From assembly GCA_965246905.1 (NCBI GenBank), contig CBDFFZ010000033.1:67984-131983 (forward strand): a DNA stretch of 64,000 bases. The letters are read 5' to 3'. Origin of the DNA: UBA1952 sp965246905 (lineage in GTDB: Bacteria; Bacteroidota; Bacteroidia; Chitinophagales; Chitinophagaceae). Made by a program: the position numbers and the translations under genes. A model generated the notes under the pieces. It was not told where the DNA came from. It saw only the letters and a list, made by a program, of their open reading frames with translations, and searched no databases. Shown here one piece after another: positions 7,425 to 15,196 of the stretch (positions within the stretch are counted from its first letter, which is position 1; the number at the start of each line of letters is the position of its first letter).

Positions 7425-8123
7425 CTAAGCTGTATCGCCGGCAGGCTCTGTTAACTGCTCCACCCATTCTGCTACGCCCGGAGCATCATCTACCGTAAAG
7501 CTCCCGATCTTTGTGCGCCGCAACGCTTTCAAGTAGCCGCCACAGCCAAGCGCAGCGCCAAAATCAGCGGCCAGCGAGCGGATATAAGTACCCGTGCTGC
7601 ACCCTATCCGGAAGTGTACTTCGCCCCCTTCGATCTTTGTGATCTCAAATTCAGTGACTGTTACCGGGCGGGGCTCCAGCTTTAGCTCAATGCCTTTTCT
7701 TGCCATTTCATAAGCACGCTTACCGTCTTTTTTTATAGCAGAATGGGCAGGCGGTGTTTGCAGGATATCGCCGGTGAAAGGCTTTGCCGCACTGCGAATA
7801 TCTTCTTCCGTAAGATGATTTATCGGTTTAAAATCTGTCGGCTCGCTTTCAAGATCATATGTAGGAGTCGTGGCTCCCAGTTGTATGACGCCGGTATATT
7901 CCTTTGGCTGCTTCTGGTACTTTTCTATTTCCTTCGTCATCCTGCCGGTGCAGCAGATCAATAGTCCGGTAGCCAGCGGATCCAGCGTACCGCAATGCCC
8001 TATTTTGGCGTTGAAGAGCCGCCGTAATTTATTCAAAGCATCAAAGGAAGTCCAGCGGTAAGGCTTATCGATCAGCATTACTGCGCCTGCCTGCAGCTCC
8101 TCTTTGGTAGGGAAATTTTTCAT
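7425..8123 (-). CDS. truB: tRNA pseudouridine(55) synthase
   Basis: A 232-residue TruB when started at ATG 8123 (MKNFPTKEELQAG); a TTG at 8132 is the alternative. It isomerises U55 in the T-loop of tRNAs. The catalytic block GHCGTLDPLATGLL holds the nucleophile Asp48, and the CSTGTYIRSLAADFG and tRNA-binding segments are all present. The C-terminal PUA-like extension is short, as usual in Bacteroidota. It is followed closely by the HExxH membrane protein. Confidence 0.96.
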   Translation of the reverse strand: MKNFPTKEELQAGAVMLIDKPYRWTSFDALNKLRRLFNAKIGHCGTLDPLATGLLICCTGRMTKEIEKYQKQPKEYTGVIQLGATTPTYDLESEPTDFKPINHLTEEDIRSAAKPFTGDILQTPPAHSAIKKDGKRAYEMARKGIELKLEPRPVTVTEFEITKIEGGEVHFRIGCSTGTYIRSLAADFGAALGCGGYLKALRRTKIGSFTVDDAPGVAEWVEQLTEPAGDTA

Positions 8124-8194
8124 CTGCCTCAAAAGTAAAACAATGCCAATTGACCAACAGTAGGAAACAATAGCTGGCTCAATGCCTGTGGCGC

Positions 8195-8202
8195 TACCTT
8201 TG
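8195..8202 (+). promoter_or_regulatory. -7 element upstream of the DAHP synthase gene
   Basis: TACCTTTG is a perfect TAnnTTTG box only 7 nt before the ATG at 8210, implying a transcript with almost no leader. No clear TTTG is seen at the expected -33 distance. Confidence 0.5.
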
Positions 8203-8209
8203 CGCTGTT

Positions 8210-9265
8210 ATGTCGTTTTTCTATTCCGAACAAAAGCCTTTCCTGATAGCCGGTCCCTGCAGTGCTGAATCCTACGGGCAAGTGATGGCAACCGCTCAGG
8301 CGCTGAAACCATTGCCCATAAAGCTTTTCCGCGCTGGCATATGGAAACCCCGTACCCGTCCCGGGCATTTTGAGGGCATGGGTGAGGTAGCCTTAGGCTG
8401 GCTACAGGAAATGAAAAAGGAAACCTGTATTCCGGCAACGGTAGAGGTTGCAGAGCCGGCACATATTGAGCTTGCCCTAAAGTACGGCATCGACGTATTA
8501 TGGATCGGTGCGCGCACAACCGTAAATCCTTTCCAGGTCCAGCGACTGGCAGATGCGCTGAAAGGCGTAAAGATTCCGGTAATGGTGAAGAACCCGGTAA
8601 ACCCGGATGCTGATCTTTGGCTCGGGGCTATTGAGCGGATGGAGCGTGCCGGTGTAGCAGAGGTTGCCGCCATTCATCGCGGCTTCTCTACTTATAAAGC
8701 TGCATCTGTGTACCGGAATCCGCCCAACTGGCCAGTACCGATTGAGCTGCGCCGCCGCCGCCCTGGGCTTGTTATTATTAATGATCCCAGCCATATTGCC
8801 GGCATTGCCAGCCGCGTTGCGGAAGTTGCACAAAAGGCTATGGACATGGACTTCGACGGGTTAATGATCGAAACGCACCCCAACCCCGAAGCTGCATTGA
8901 GCGATGCCGCTCAGCAGATCACCCCGCAAGCCTTAAAGACTTTGTTGGAAGGCTTGGTCATCCGCCGGGAGCATACAACAGGCACCACAGATGAGCTCGA
9001 GTACCTGCGCCAGCAAATGGACAGCCTCGATGCCGAGATCATAGATCTGCTTGCGCGCCGCATGGAGCTTACCGTCCGTATAGGCAATGTAAAAAAAGAG
9101 TTGGGAATGACAGCCTATCAACCGGAGCGTTGGCGGGAGATTGTAGAGACGCGTGGAGGCCGTGGGGAGCAGGCAGGCTTAAGCAAGGAATTTATTATAG
9201 CCATCTACGAAAAGATCCACCACACCAGCGTAAAGCGGCAATTGGAAATCCTGCAAAGCCCCTGA
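8210..9265 (+). CDS. Bifunctional DAHP synthase / type II chorismate mutase
   Basis: A 351-residue fusion. Residues about 8-255 form a KDPS/DAHPS-type barrel (FLIAGPCSAES at the start, KPRTRPGHFEG, WIGARTTVNPF, GLMIETHPNPE), which condenses PEP and erythrose-4-phosphate. Residues about 262-345 are an AroQ helical chorismate mutase (LRQQMDSLDAEIIDLLARRM). Together they place the first step of aromatic synthesis and the Tyr/Phe branch step on one chain, a known Bacteroidota arrangement in which the mutase also influences feedback control. It is convergent with aroE, so the region supplies two shikimate-pathway functions. Confidence 0.95.
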   Translation: MSFFYSEQKPFLIAGPCSAESYGQVMATAQALKPLPIKLFRAGIWKPRTRPGHFEGMGEVALGWLQEMKKETCIPATVEVAEPAHIELALKYGIDVLWIGARTTVNPFQVQRLADALKGVKIPVMVKNPVNPDADLWLGAIERMERAGVAEVAAIHRGFSTYKAASVYRNPPNWPVPIELRRRRPGLVIINDPSHIAGIASRVAEVAQKAMDMDFDGLMIETHPNPEAALSDAAQQITPQALKTLLEGLVIRREHTTGTTDELEYLRQQMDSLDAEIIDLLARRMELTVRIGNVKKELGMTAYQPERWREIVETRGGRGEQAGLSKEFIIAIYEKIHHTSVKRQLEILQSP

Positions 9266-9361
9266 TAGTGCCTGCTTGTAGCCGGTACCCAAAATAGTGC
9301 GGCTTCTTAGCTGCAGGAAAATTATTGCGTAATTATTTTCAGATCAGTTTCTGGCATGTAC

Positions 9362-10102
9362 CTATAATGCCGACCAGATTTTCCACGAAGCCTCTGCCTG
9401 CAAGTGCAGCATTTCCAGCCCATTCTTTACTGCTGCGCCATGCTTCCGGCCAAGCCTCAGAAACAAGGTCTCGGCAGGATTATAAACCAGATCATAAAGG
9501 AGATGCCTGGTGGTCAAAACATCATAGGGTAGCTCCGGCGCACGACCCTCATTCGGGGCCGTACCTAAAGGTGTGGTATTGATAAGGAAATCATAATCCT
9601 GTAACAAGGAAGGCGTAATGCTTTTATAATCCAGAAAGGGCCCGCTGCTATTGCCACGCGACACCACTTTGTAGTCAATGCCCATCTGCCGCAAGGCATA
9701 AGCTACCGCTTTTGCCGCGCCGCCATTACCCAAGATCAATGCCCGTTTATGCTGCGGCTTCAATAACGGCTGCAGGCTATCCCGGAAGCCAGTCCAGTCT
9801 GTATTATAACCTATTAGCTTTCCTTTATTAATTGCAATGCAATTCACTGCGCCAATCGCTTTCGCGTCTTTATCAAGATCATCTAAAAAAGGTAATACGG
9901 ACGTTTTATAAGGTATCGTAACATTAAGCCCGCACAGTTCCTGATGCCCGGCAATAAGCGCAGGAAACGCGCTGATATCTTTGAGCGGGAAGGCCTCATA
10001 CGCCGCATCGATGCCTTCCCGGAGAAACTTCTCCCCAAAATATCTGGGCGAGAAGGTGTGCAATAGCGGATAGCCAATAAGGCCGTAAAATGACTTTGCC
10101 AA
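9362..10102 (-). CDS. aroE: Shikimate dehydrogenase
   Basis: A 246-residue NADP-dependent enzyme that reduces 3-dehydroshikimate. The N-terminal substrate domain shows FYGLIGYPLLHTFSP and GLNVTIPYKTSVLPFLD (catalytic Lys in the latter). The nucleotide domain shows LILGNGGAAKAVAYAL, NTTPLGTAPNEG and NGLEMLHLQA. The start is TTG at 10102, since no ATG lies nearby in frame and family members begin at this point. A 10-bp inverted repeat straddles this start codon (10095-10123). The C-terminus is complete. Confidence 0.95.
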   Translation of the reverse strand: MAKSFYGLIGYPLLHTFSPRYFGEKFLREGIDAAYEAFPLKDISAFPALIAGHQELCGLNVTIPYKTSVLPFLDDLDKDAKAIGAVNCIAINKGKLIGYNTDWTGFRDSLQPLLKPQHKRALILGNGGAAKAVAYALRQMGIDYKVVSRGNSSGPFLDYKSITPSLLQDYDFLINTTPLGTAPNEGRAPELPYDVLTTRHLLYDLVYNPAETLFLRLGRKHGAAVKNGLEMLHLQAEASWKIWSAL

Positions 10103-10123
10103 AGCTTTGAAAACTTTGGCAAA
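10095..10123. promoter_or_regulatory. Inverted repeat across the aroE start
   Basis: TTTGCCAAAG at 10095-10104 is exactly mirrored by CTTTGGCAAA at 10114-10123, with a 9-nt spacer. The left arm contains the TTG start codon of aroE. It could be an operator or an mRNA hairpin that hides the start. Confidence 0.5.
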
Positions 10124-10149
10124 GGTTATAAAAGCAATCCCGTAAAAAT

Positions 10150-10914
10150 TTACTTATTCAGGTAAAGAAAGAAAGTATCTCCCCGCAGGCCGATCCGCAT
10201 CGTTTCTAATGGAATCACTTCTGAGGGCGCGATATTGCCCATATTCACATTCGCCCCCAACAATTCTAAAAAGTATAGCTGCTGCGCTTTCTGCGGTGCC
10301 TCCCAAATGATCTTCTCCGCAGGTATTTGCGTAAGAATTTCCTGCACCAGCCCTTCGCGCACCTCGCCGGAGCCTCTGTAAATACCTACATTGCCCGCCT
10401 CGCGCGCCTCAGCGATCACGTAGCTTGAACCAGCCTCAAGTTCTGCGCGCATCAGCTCGATCCATTTATAGGGCGGCAGTATATGTGCTGCATCCTTCGA
10501 GCCTACTTCGGAATAAACGGTAACTGTCTTTGCCAGCTGCTCTATATAACCGCACTTTTCGGCATGAGGAATGGTAATGGACCCATCGGAAACTTCTACG
10601 TGCTTCACGCCATAATCTTCCATCATCCGCACATAATCATCAAACTGATTGCGGATGAGGAAAGCCTCGAACAGTGTGCCACCAAAGTAAACCGGTATAT
10701 TATGGCTTTGATAGAATTCGATCTTGGCGCGAAGGTTCGGAGTTACAAATGAAGTGCCGAAGCCCAGCTTTATTACATCCACGTGGGGCAGCGTAGCCGA
10801 TATAAAGTTGTGCGCCTCTGCAAGGCTCAACCCTTTATCCATCACCATTGTGAGGCCGTGGGTGCGGGGCTGCTGCGTCCGTGCCGGAATATCATTTAGC
10901 TGGAAATTCATCAT
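10150..10914 (-). CDS. comA: Phosphosulfolactate synthase (ComA family)
   Basis: A 254-residue TIM-barrel protein started at ATG 10914; a longer frame up to 11067 adds a basic, unlikely leader. The sequence follows the ComA family: GLTMVMDKGLSL, VDVIKLGFGTSFV, PVYFGGTLFEAF, VEVSDGSI and EVGSKD, then IIWEAPQKAQQLYFLE. ComA adds sulfite to phosphoenolpyruvate to give phosphosulfolactate. In archaea it feeds coenzyme M; in bacteria such as this one it may feed sulfolactate or other sulfonates. No other sulfonate genes are adjacent. Confidence 0.9.
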   Translation of the reverse strand: MMNFQLNDIPARTQQPRTHGLTMVMDKGLSLAEAHNFISATLPHVDVIKLGFGTSFVTPNLRAKIEFYQSHNIPVYFGGTLFEAFLIRNQFDDYVRMMEDYGVKHVEVSDGSITIPHAEKCGYIEQLAKTVTVYSEVGSKDAAHILPPYKWIELMRAELEAGSSYVIAEAREAGNVGIYRGSGEVREGLVQEILTQIPAEKIIWEAPQKAQQLYFLELLGANVNMGNIAPSEVIPLETMRIGLRGDTFFLYLNK

Positions 10915-10999
10915 CGGTTTTCGTTTACGTGGGCAAAGGTAAGTCCCGGACAGCAAACCCGCGCTCCAGTATGTATCTTCGCGGCCATAGAAAAATAAT

Positions 11000-11293
11000 A
11001 TGCGCATCAACCGCCCCGTTATCGGTTTTCTCTTAGGCCTTATCCTGCCATTTATCGGTTTCCTCATTGTATTCCTGATATTGGGCGGCGGCCATAATTT
11101 TGGCCCGTTCTTCCAGCGGCTGCTTACCTATCACAAGGAGTTGGCTACGGTCATCTCGCTCAGCATTCTTGCCAATCTTATCCCATTCATCTATTTCAAC
11201 AGCAAACGGCTCGATGCCGCAGCGAGAGGCGTATTCATTGCTACGATGCTTTATGCAGTAGTCATTGTTTTGCTGCGCTTCGTATGGAGCTGA
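11000..11293 (+). CDS. Small four-helix-like membrane protein
   Basis: A 97-residue hydrophobic protein with about three membrane spans (roughly 8-30, 45-66 and 75-95) and few charged residues. It matches no characterised family that I recognise, though similar small proteins are widespread in Bacteroidota. It is divergent from comA, and TATCTTCG at 10974-10981 resembles a -7 box for a short leader. Confidence 0.75.
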   Translation: MRINRPVIGFLLGLILPFIGFLIVFLILGGGHNFGPFFQRLLTYHKELATVISLSILANLIPFIYFNSKRLDAAARGVFIATMLYAVVIVLLRFVWS

Positions 11294-11537
11294 GTTTTTT
11301 TGTACTTAGCTGGAGGAATACTATTGAGCATCCGTTGCGTCGCACACTGCATCCACCCCTTTCTATTCAGCTTTTACTATTCGCTGCAGCTGTCTGAACT
11401 ATGATCTTATCAGGATTGAAATGATTTGCAGGATTCCAACACCATCCAACGCGAAGCTTCCGACACCATCCAACTTCACTCCTCCCCCAAAAACTTAATG
11501 TCTCCGCACGGAGCCACGACTTATTTTTGTAATTATT
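11294..11537. other. Spacer upstream of ppk1
   Basis: No gene is seen. It contains TCCAACGCGAAGCTTCC at 11447-11463, the exact reverse complement of a segment at about 2681-2697, and two CACCATCCAAC repeats. TATTTTTG at 11522-11529 resembles a -7 box just before the GTG start of ppk1. Confidence 0.5.
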
Positions 11538-13619
11538 GTGAAAGCAACCAGGCAAACCATCGTCCGCGACCTTAGCTGGCTCGCCTTTAATGCACGCGTA
11601 CTCCAGGAGGCAAAGGACCCATCCGTACCGCTGCTTGAGCGGCTCCGCTTCCTCGGCATTTTCTCTAATAACCTTGATGAGTTTTTCCGTGTTCGTGTGG
11701 CAACGCTCAGCCGCATGGTGCGCCTCGGCAAAGCCGCTAAAGTGCATCTTGAAGCCAACCCGGCCAAGATCCTGAACCAGATACAGCAAACTGTACTGCT
11801 ACAGCAAACCGATTTTGACCATACCTATGCCCAGATCATCGGGGAGATGGAAAAGCAGGGTATTTTCATCAAAAATGATACACAGCTTACGGAAGCGCAA
11901 CGGGAATTTATCACTCATTATTTTGATGAGCAGGTGCGCACCCAGATCGTGCCGCTGATGATCGAGAGTATTCCGGTAATGCCACTGCTTAATGATAAGG
12001 CTATTTATATGGCCTGCGTACTCGGCAGCACGGAAAATGCCGCGCTCCAGCGGTATTCGCTTATCCCGATTCCTACCAGGGTGCTTCCGCGCTTTATCAT
12101 CCTGCCTTCAGAAAACGGCACGAAAGATATCATCCTCCTCGAAGACATTATCCGCTTCTCGCTGCCGCACTTGTTTGCCCCGTTCGGCTTTAACCGTTTC
12201 CTCGGCTATATTATTAAGGTAACCCGCGATGCTGAGCTTGAGATCGATGCCTCTGAGCTGAGTGACAACATTATAGAAGAAATTGAAAAAGGCCTGAAAA
12301 ACCGCAAGCGGGGCCGTGCTACGCGCTTCGTGTTCGACCGGAATATCGATGCCAGCCTGCTTGATTACCTTATCAAACGCCTATCGCTTACTGGTAAGGA
12401 CAATCTTATTCCCGGCGGGCGCATCCATAATTTTAAAGATTTTATGAACTTCCCGGCAGCCGTGTTTACACAGCCGGAAGTACAGCGCAACAGGCCATTT
12501 GTGCATCCGCTCTTAGTACAGCCATGCCGCATTATGCACGTGCTCGATAAGCGCGATGTGCTCCTGCACATGCCGTATCACTCCTTCGATTCCGTGATTG
12601 ATCTGCTGCGCGAATCTGCCATCGATCCTTTGGTGCAGAGCGTCAAGATTACCTGCTACCGCCTTGCCAAAGACTCCAAGCTCATCAATGCGCTCATCAA
12701 TGCCGTGCGCAATGGCAAGCTGGTAACCGTAGTTTTAGAGCTGCGCGCCCGTTTTGATGAAGAGGCCAACCTGATGTGGAAGACACGCCTTGAAGAAGAA
12801 GGCGTACACGTTATTTTAGGCTTGCCGGATTATAAAGTGCATGCAAAGATCTGCCTCATTAGAAAGCGCGAAGCCGGCAAAACGCTGCAATACGGCATCA
12901 TCTCTACCGGCAACTTCAATGAGGGTACAGCTCGCTACTACAGCGATCATTGCCTGCTTACCGCCAATAGAAATTTGCTGGCAGATGTAGCCCGTGTATT
13001 TGCGTTCTTAGAGCAGGTGCACCCAAAGCCGGAGAGCCTGAAAACCTGCCGTACACTGGCCGTTGCTCCTTACAATATGCGCGAAATTTTTGGGGAGCTG
13101 ATTGAAAAGGAAATCCGCGCAGCGAGAAAAAAGAAAAAGGCTTCCCTGATTATTAAGCTGAACAGCCTTGTCGATGCCTCAATGGTTAATTATCTTTATG
13201 ATGCAGCTCATGCGGGAGTAGCGGTCTCACTGGTGATACGCGGTATCTGCGGTGTCTATACCGATCAGAACAGCTTTAAAAAGCCCATGAAGGCGATCTC
13301 AATTATCGATGAATATTTGGAGCATGCGCGGGTATTTATCTTTCATAATGCAGGCAAGCCCAAAGTCTATATTTCTTCTGCGGATTGGATGGTGCGCAAC
13401 CTGGATCACCGTGTCGAAGTGGCTTGCCCGATATTTGATCATCGCCTGCAGCAGGAGCTGATCGATATTATGAAGATACAGCTTGCCGAAAATGTAAAGG
13501 GCCGCCTACTGGATAATGGGCAGCAAAACAAGTATATCCCCCGCAATGAGGAAACGCCGGAATTGCGCTCGCAGGTAGCTATCTATGATTACCTTGCAGC
13601 CAAAGAATACGAAGCTTGA
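11538..13619 (+). CDS. ppk1: Polyphosphate kinase 1
   Basis: A 693-residue PPK1, which reversibly polymerises ATP gamma-phosphate into polyphosphate. It starts at GTG 11538 (MKATRQTIVRDLSWLAFNAR). All four parts are visible: the N domain (FLGIFSNNLDEFFRVRV), the head domain, and two PLD-like C domains with the autophosphorylated His in KVHAKICLI and the ISTGNFNEGTARYY block, then NLDHRVEVACPIF. Its last codons overlap the start of the exopolyphosphatase gene, so synthesis and breakdown of polyphosphate are translationally coupled. Confidence 0.97.
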   Translation: MKATRQTIVRDLSWLAFNARVLQEAKDPSVPLLERLRFLGIFSNNLDEFFRVRVATLSRMVRLGKAAKVHLEANPAKILNQIQQTVLLQQTDFDHTYAQIIGEMEKQGIFIKNDTQLTEAQREFITHYFDEQVRTQIVPLMIESIPVMPLLNDKAIYMACVLGSTENAALQRYSLIPIPTRVLPRFIILPSENGTKDIILLEDIIRFSLPHLFAPFGFNRFLGYIIKVTRDAELEIDASELSDNIIEEIEKGLKNRKRGRATRFVFDRNIDASLLDYLIKRLSLTGKDNLIPGGRIHNFKDFMNFPAAVFTQPEVQRNRPFVHPLLVQPCRIMHVLDKRDVLLHMPYHSFDSVIDLLRESAIDPLVQSVKITCYRLAKDSKLINALINAVRNGKLVTVVLELRARFDEEANLMWKTRLEEEGVHVILGLPDYKVHAKICLIRKREAGKTLQYGIISTGNFNEGTARYYSDHCLLTANRNLLADVARVFAFLEQVHPKPESLKTCRTLAVAPYNMREIFGELIEKEIRAARKKKKASLIIKLNSLVDASMVNYLYDAAHAGVAVSLVIRGICGVYTDQNSFKKPMKAISIIDEYLEHARVFIFHNAGKPKVYISSADWMVRNLDHRVEVACPIFDHRLQQELIDIMKIQLAENVKGRLLDNGQQNKYIPRNEETPELRSQVAIYDYLAAKEYEA

Positions 13620-14497
13620 TCCTCGCAGCTATTGATATCGGCTCCAACGCAGCCCGCCTGCTTATCAGCGAAGCGTCGGTGTACCACGATGGCTCGGTAG
13701 ATTATACGAAGCTGAATTTGCTGCGCGTGCCTTTGCGCCTCGGGGTAGATGTTTTCAGTAAGGGCCGCATTGGTGAAGATCGTGCCCGCCAGCTTATCGA
13801 GACCATGAAAGCCTATAAGCTGCTGATGGATATTTACAAAGTAACGGCCTTTAAAGCCTGTGCCACTTCTGCCATGCGCGATGCCGAAAACGGGCCCGCT
13901 ATCATCCGGCAGGTAAAGGAAGAGACCGGTATTCAGATCCATATCATTACCGGCCAGGAAGAGGCGAATATCATTTACGAAACACATATTGCCGAGAACC
14001 TCGACCTCCTCAAATCCTATCTTTATATTGATGTTGGAGGCGGAAGCACTGAGGTGACCCTGTTTGCCCATAATGCCATTGTATTCAAGGAATCTTTCAA
14101 TATCGGTACCATCCGCCTCCTACAGGACAATGTAAGTGATGAGCAATGGGAGCGCATGAAGTGGTACCTGAAAACGCACATAAAAGAGTATGCTCCGGTA
14201 GAGGCCATCGGCTCGGGCGGCAATATCAATAAGGTATTCTCTATCTCAAAAAGAAAGGAAGGGAAGCCGCTCTCTTTGGATCTGCTGCGCGATTACCATA
14301 AGGAATTGAGCGCCGCCACGCTCGAAGAGCGGATGCACCGTTATCAGCTCAAAGAAGACCGTGCCGATGTAATTGTACCCGCGCTGCAAATATTCATTGC
14401 CATCATGCGCTGGACGGAATGCGATGAGGTATATGTACCGAAGATCGGGCTTGCAGATGGGTTGATCAAGATGCTTTATAAGGAAGCAGTAAAGTAA
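13616..14497 (+). CDS. ppx: Exopolyphosphatase (Ppx/GppA family)
   Basis: A 293-residue ASKHA-fold phosphatase covering the first two domains of the family only; the C-terminal HD-like domain of long Ppx proteins is absent, as in other short bacterial members. Motifs are AAIDIGSNAARLLIS, IDVGGGSTEVTLF and AIGSGGNI. It starts at a TTG that overlaps the ppk1 stop codon (TTGA), ensuring coupled translation. It hydrolyses terminal phosphate from polyphosphate or acts on (p)ppGpp. Confidence 0.94.
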   Translation: MILAAIDIGSNAARLLISEASVYHDGSVDYTKLNLLRVPLRLGVDVFSKGRIGEDRARQLIETMKAYKLLMDIYKVTAFKACATSAMRDAENGPAIIRQVKEETGIQIHIITGQEEANIIYETHIAENLDLLKSYLYIDVGGGSTEVTLFAHNAIVFKESFNIGTIRLLQDNVSDEQWERMKWYLKTHIKEYAPVEAIGSGGNINKVFSISKRKEGKPLSLDLLRDYHKELSAATLEERMHRYQLKEDRADVIVPALQIFIAIMRWTECDEVYVPKIGLADGLIKMLYKEAVK

Positions 14498-14662
14498 TCT
14501 GCAATACAGTCGGTACGCTGGTTGCGCAACGTACCCCGGCGTTACCTATTTGTACCGCGTAAACGCCTGTTTGCCCTCCGTAGGATAATATCCGGGCTAC
14601 TTATTACAAATGTCACTATTTGATGACCATTTGCGCCGCTTAGTTGCAAAACATATGGTAGA

Positions 14663-14861
14663 GATTACTTAACCAAGGATAGATTTTGGTCTTCGAAAGG
14701 CTTCAAACGCATTACGGAGGATGGGTTTTGAGCTGCGGAGGATGGATTTTACCCTTCGAAAGGTGTAGGACGGGCAACGGAGCATGCCGATTGTATTACG
14801 GAGGTTGAGGGGTGGGTTGCGGAGGATGAATTTTGAATTCCGGCGGTTGGAGCAGGTGGTA
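14663..14861. repeat. Tandem array of nine 21-bp units (CGGAGGATG type)
   Basis: The core CGGAGGATG or a variant begins at 14673, 14694, 14715, 14736, 14757, 14778, 14799, 14820 and 14841, always exactly 21 bp apart. Units diverge strongly (cores CCAAGGA, CGAAAGG, CGGAGCA, CGGCGGT) but the period never slips. The best units read ATTACGGAGGATGGGTTTTG. On the minus strand the array gives an open heptad frame (RNSKFIL, RNTIGML, RSSKPIL, RNAFEAF) but without a convincing start. Confidence 0.85.
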
Positions 14862-14975
14862 TCAACGATGCAACCCTGTTAAAGCAATGGGCTGTCGCTC
14901 CTTTGGTGGTTGATGATCTGCCGGCTATATTTTCCGGATATAATTAAAATTCAGCAGGGCCTGTGCCGGCGCTGC

Positions 14976-15070
14976 CTATGAGCCCGCGTGAGGGATAGCA
15001 GTGGAAATCCTTTTTGCTGTGCGCCAGGTCCTTGTGCGCGGCGGCAAAAAGATTGGAACGGATAGCCCGG
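14976..15070 (+). repeat. Structured dispersed element, copy 2 (GGGATAGCAGTGGAAA type)
   Basis: TATGAGCCCGCGTGAGG is followed by GATAGCAGTGGAAATCC, a hairpin (TTTTTGC...GCAAAAA) and TTGGAACGGATAGCCCGG. The outer blocks match copy 1 at 2806-2880 almost base for base while the inner hairpin differs. The design resembles repeated structured RNAs reported in Bacteroidota (possibly the Rfam Flavo-1 class). It lies downstream of ppx on the same strand. Confidence 0.65.
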
Positions 15071-15144
15071 CCCGGCAGGGACACGCCCGGATAATAAAAC
15101 AGCGGTACTGATACGGGATGACTTTTAAGACGTTGCCGGACATG

Positions 15145-15171
15145 AAAAGCCGTGGCACAGGGCCACGGCTT
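15145..15171 (-). terminator. Terminator of ahcY
   Basis: AAAAGCCGTGGC pairs with GCCACGGCTT around a five-base loop, 26 nt beyond the ahcY stop; the minus-strand product ends in a short T-run. Confidence 0.8.
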
Positions 15172-15196
15172 CCTCTTTTACTTAGATCTATTTTTT

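Larger units (their letters stand above)
14498..15196. other. Gene-free spacer with a 21-bp array and a structured element
   Basis: No gene is convincing in these 700 bases. They hold a degenerate 21-bp tandem array (14663-14861), a copy of the GGGATAGYAGTGGAAA element (14976-15070) and a terminator for ahcY (15145-15171). A 60-codon minus frame at 14976-15158 falls inside the structured element. Confidence 0.7.

Noticed and set aside
14976..15158. 60-codon minus frame
   Set aside because: It lies inside the structured repeat and the ahcY terminator.
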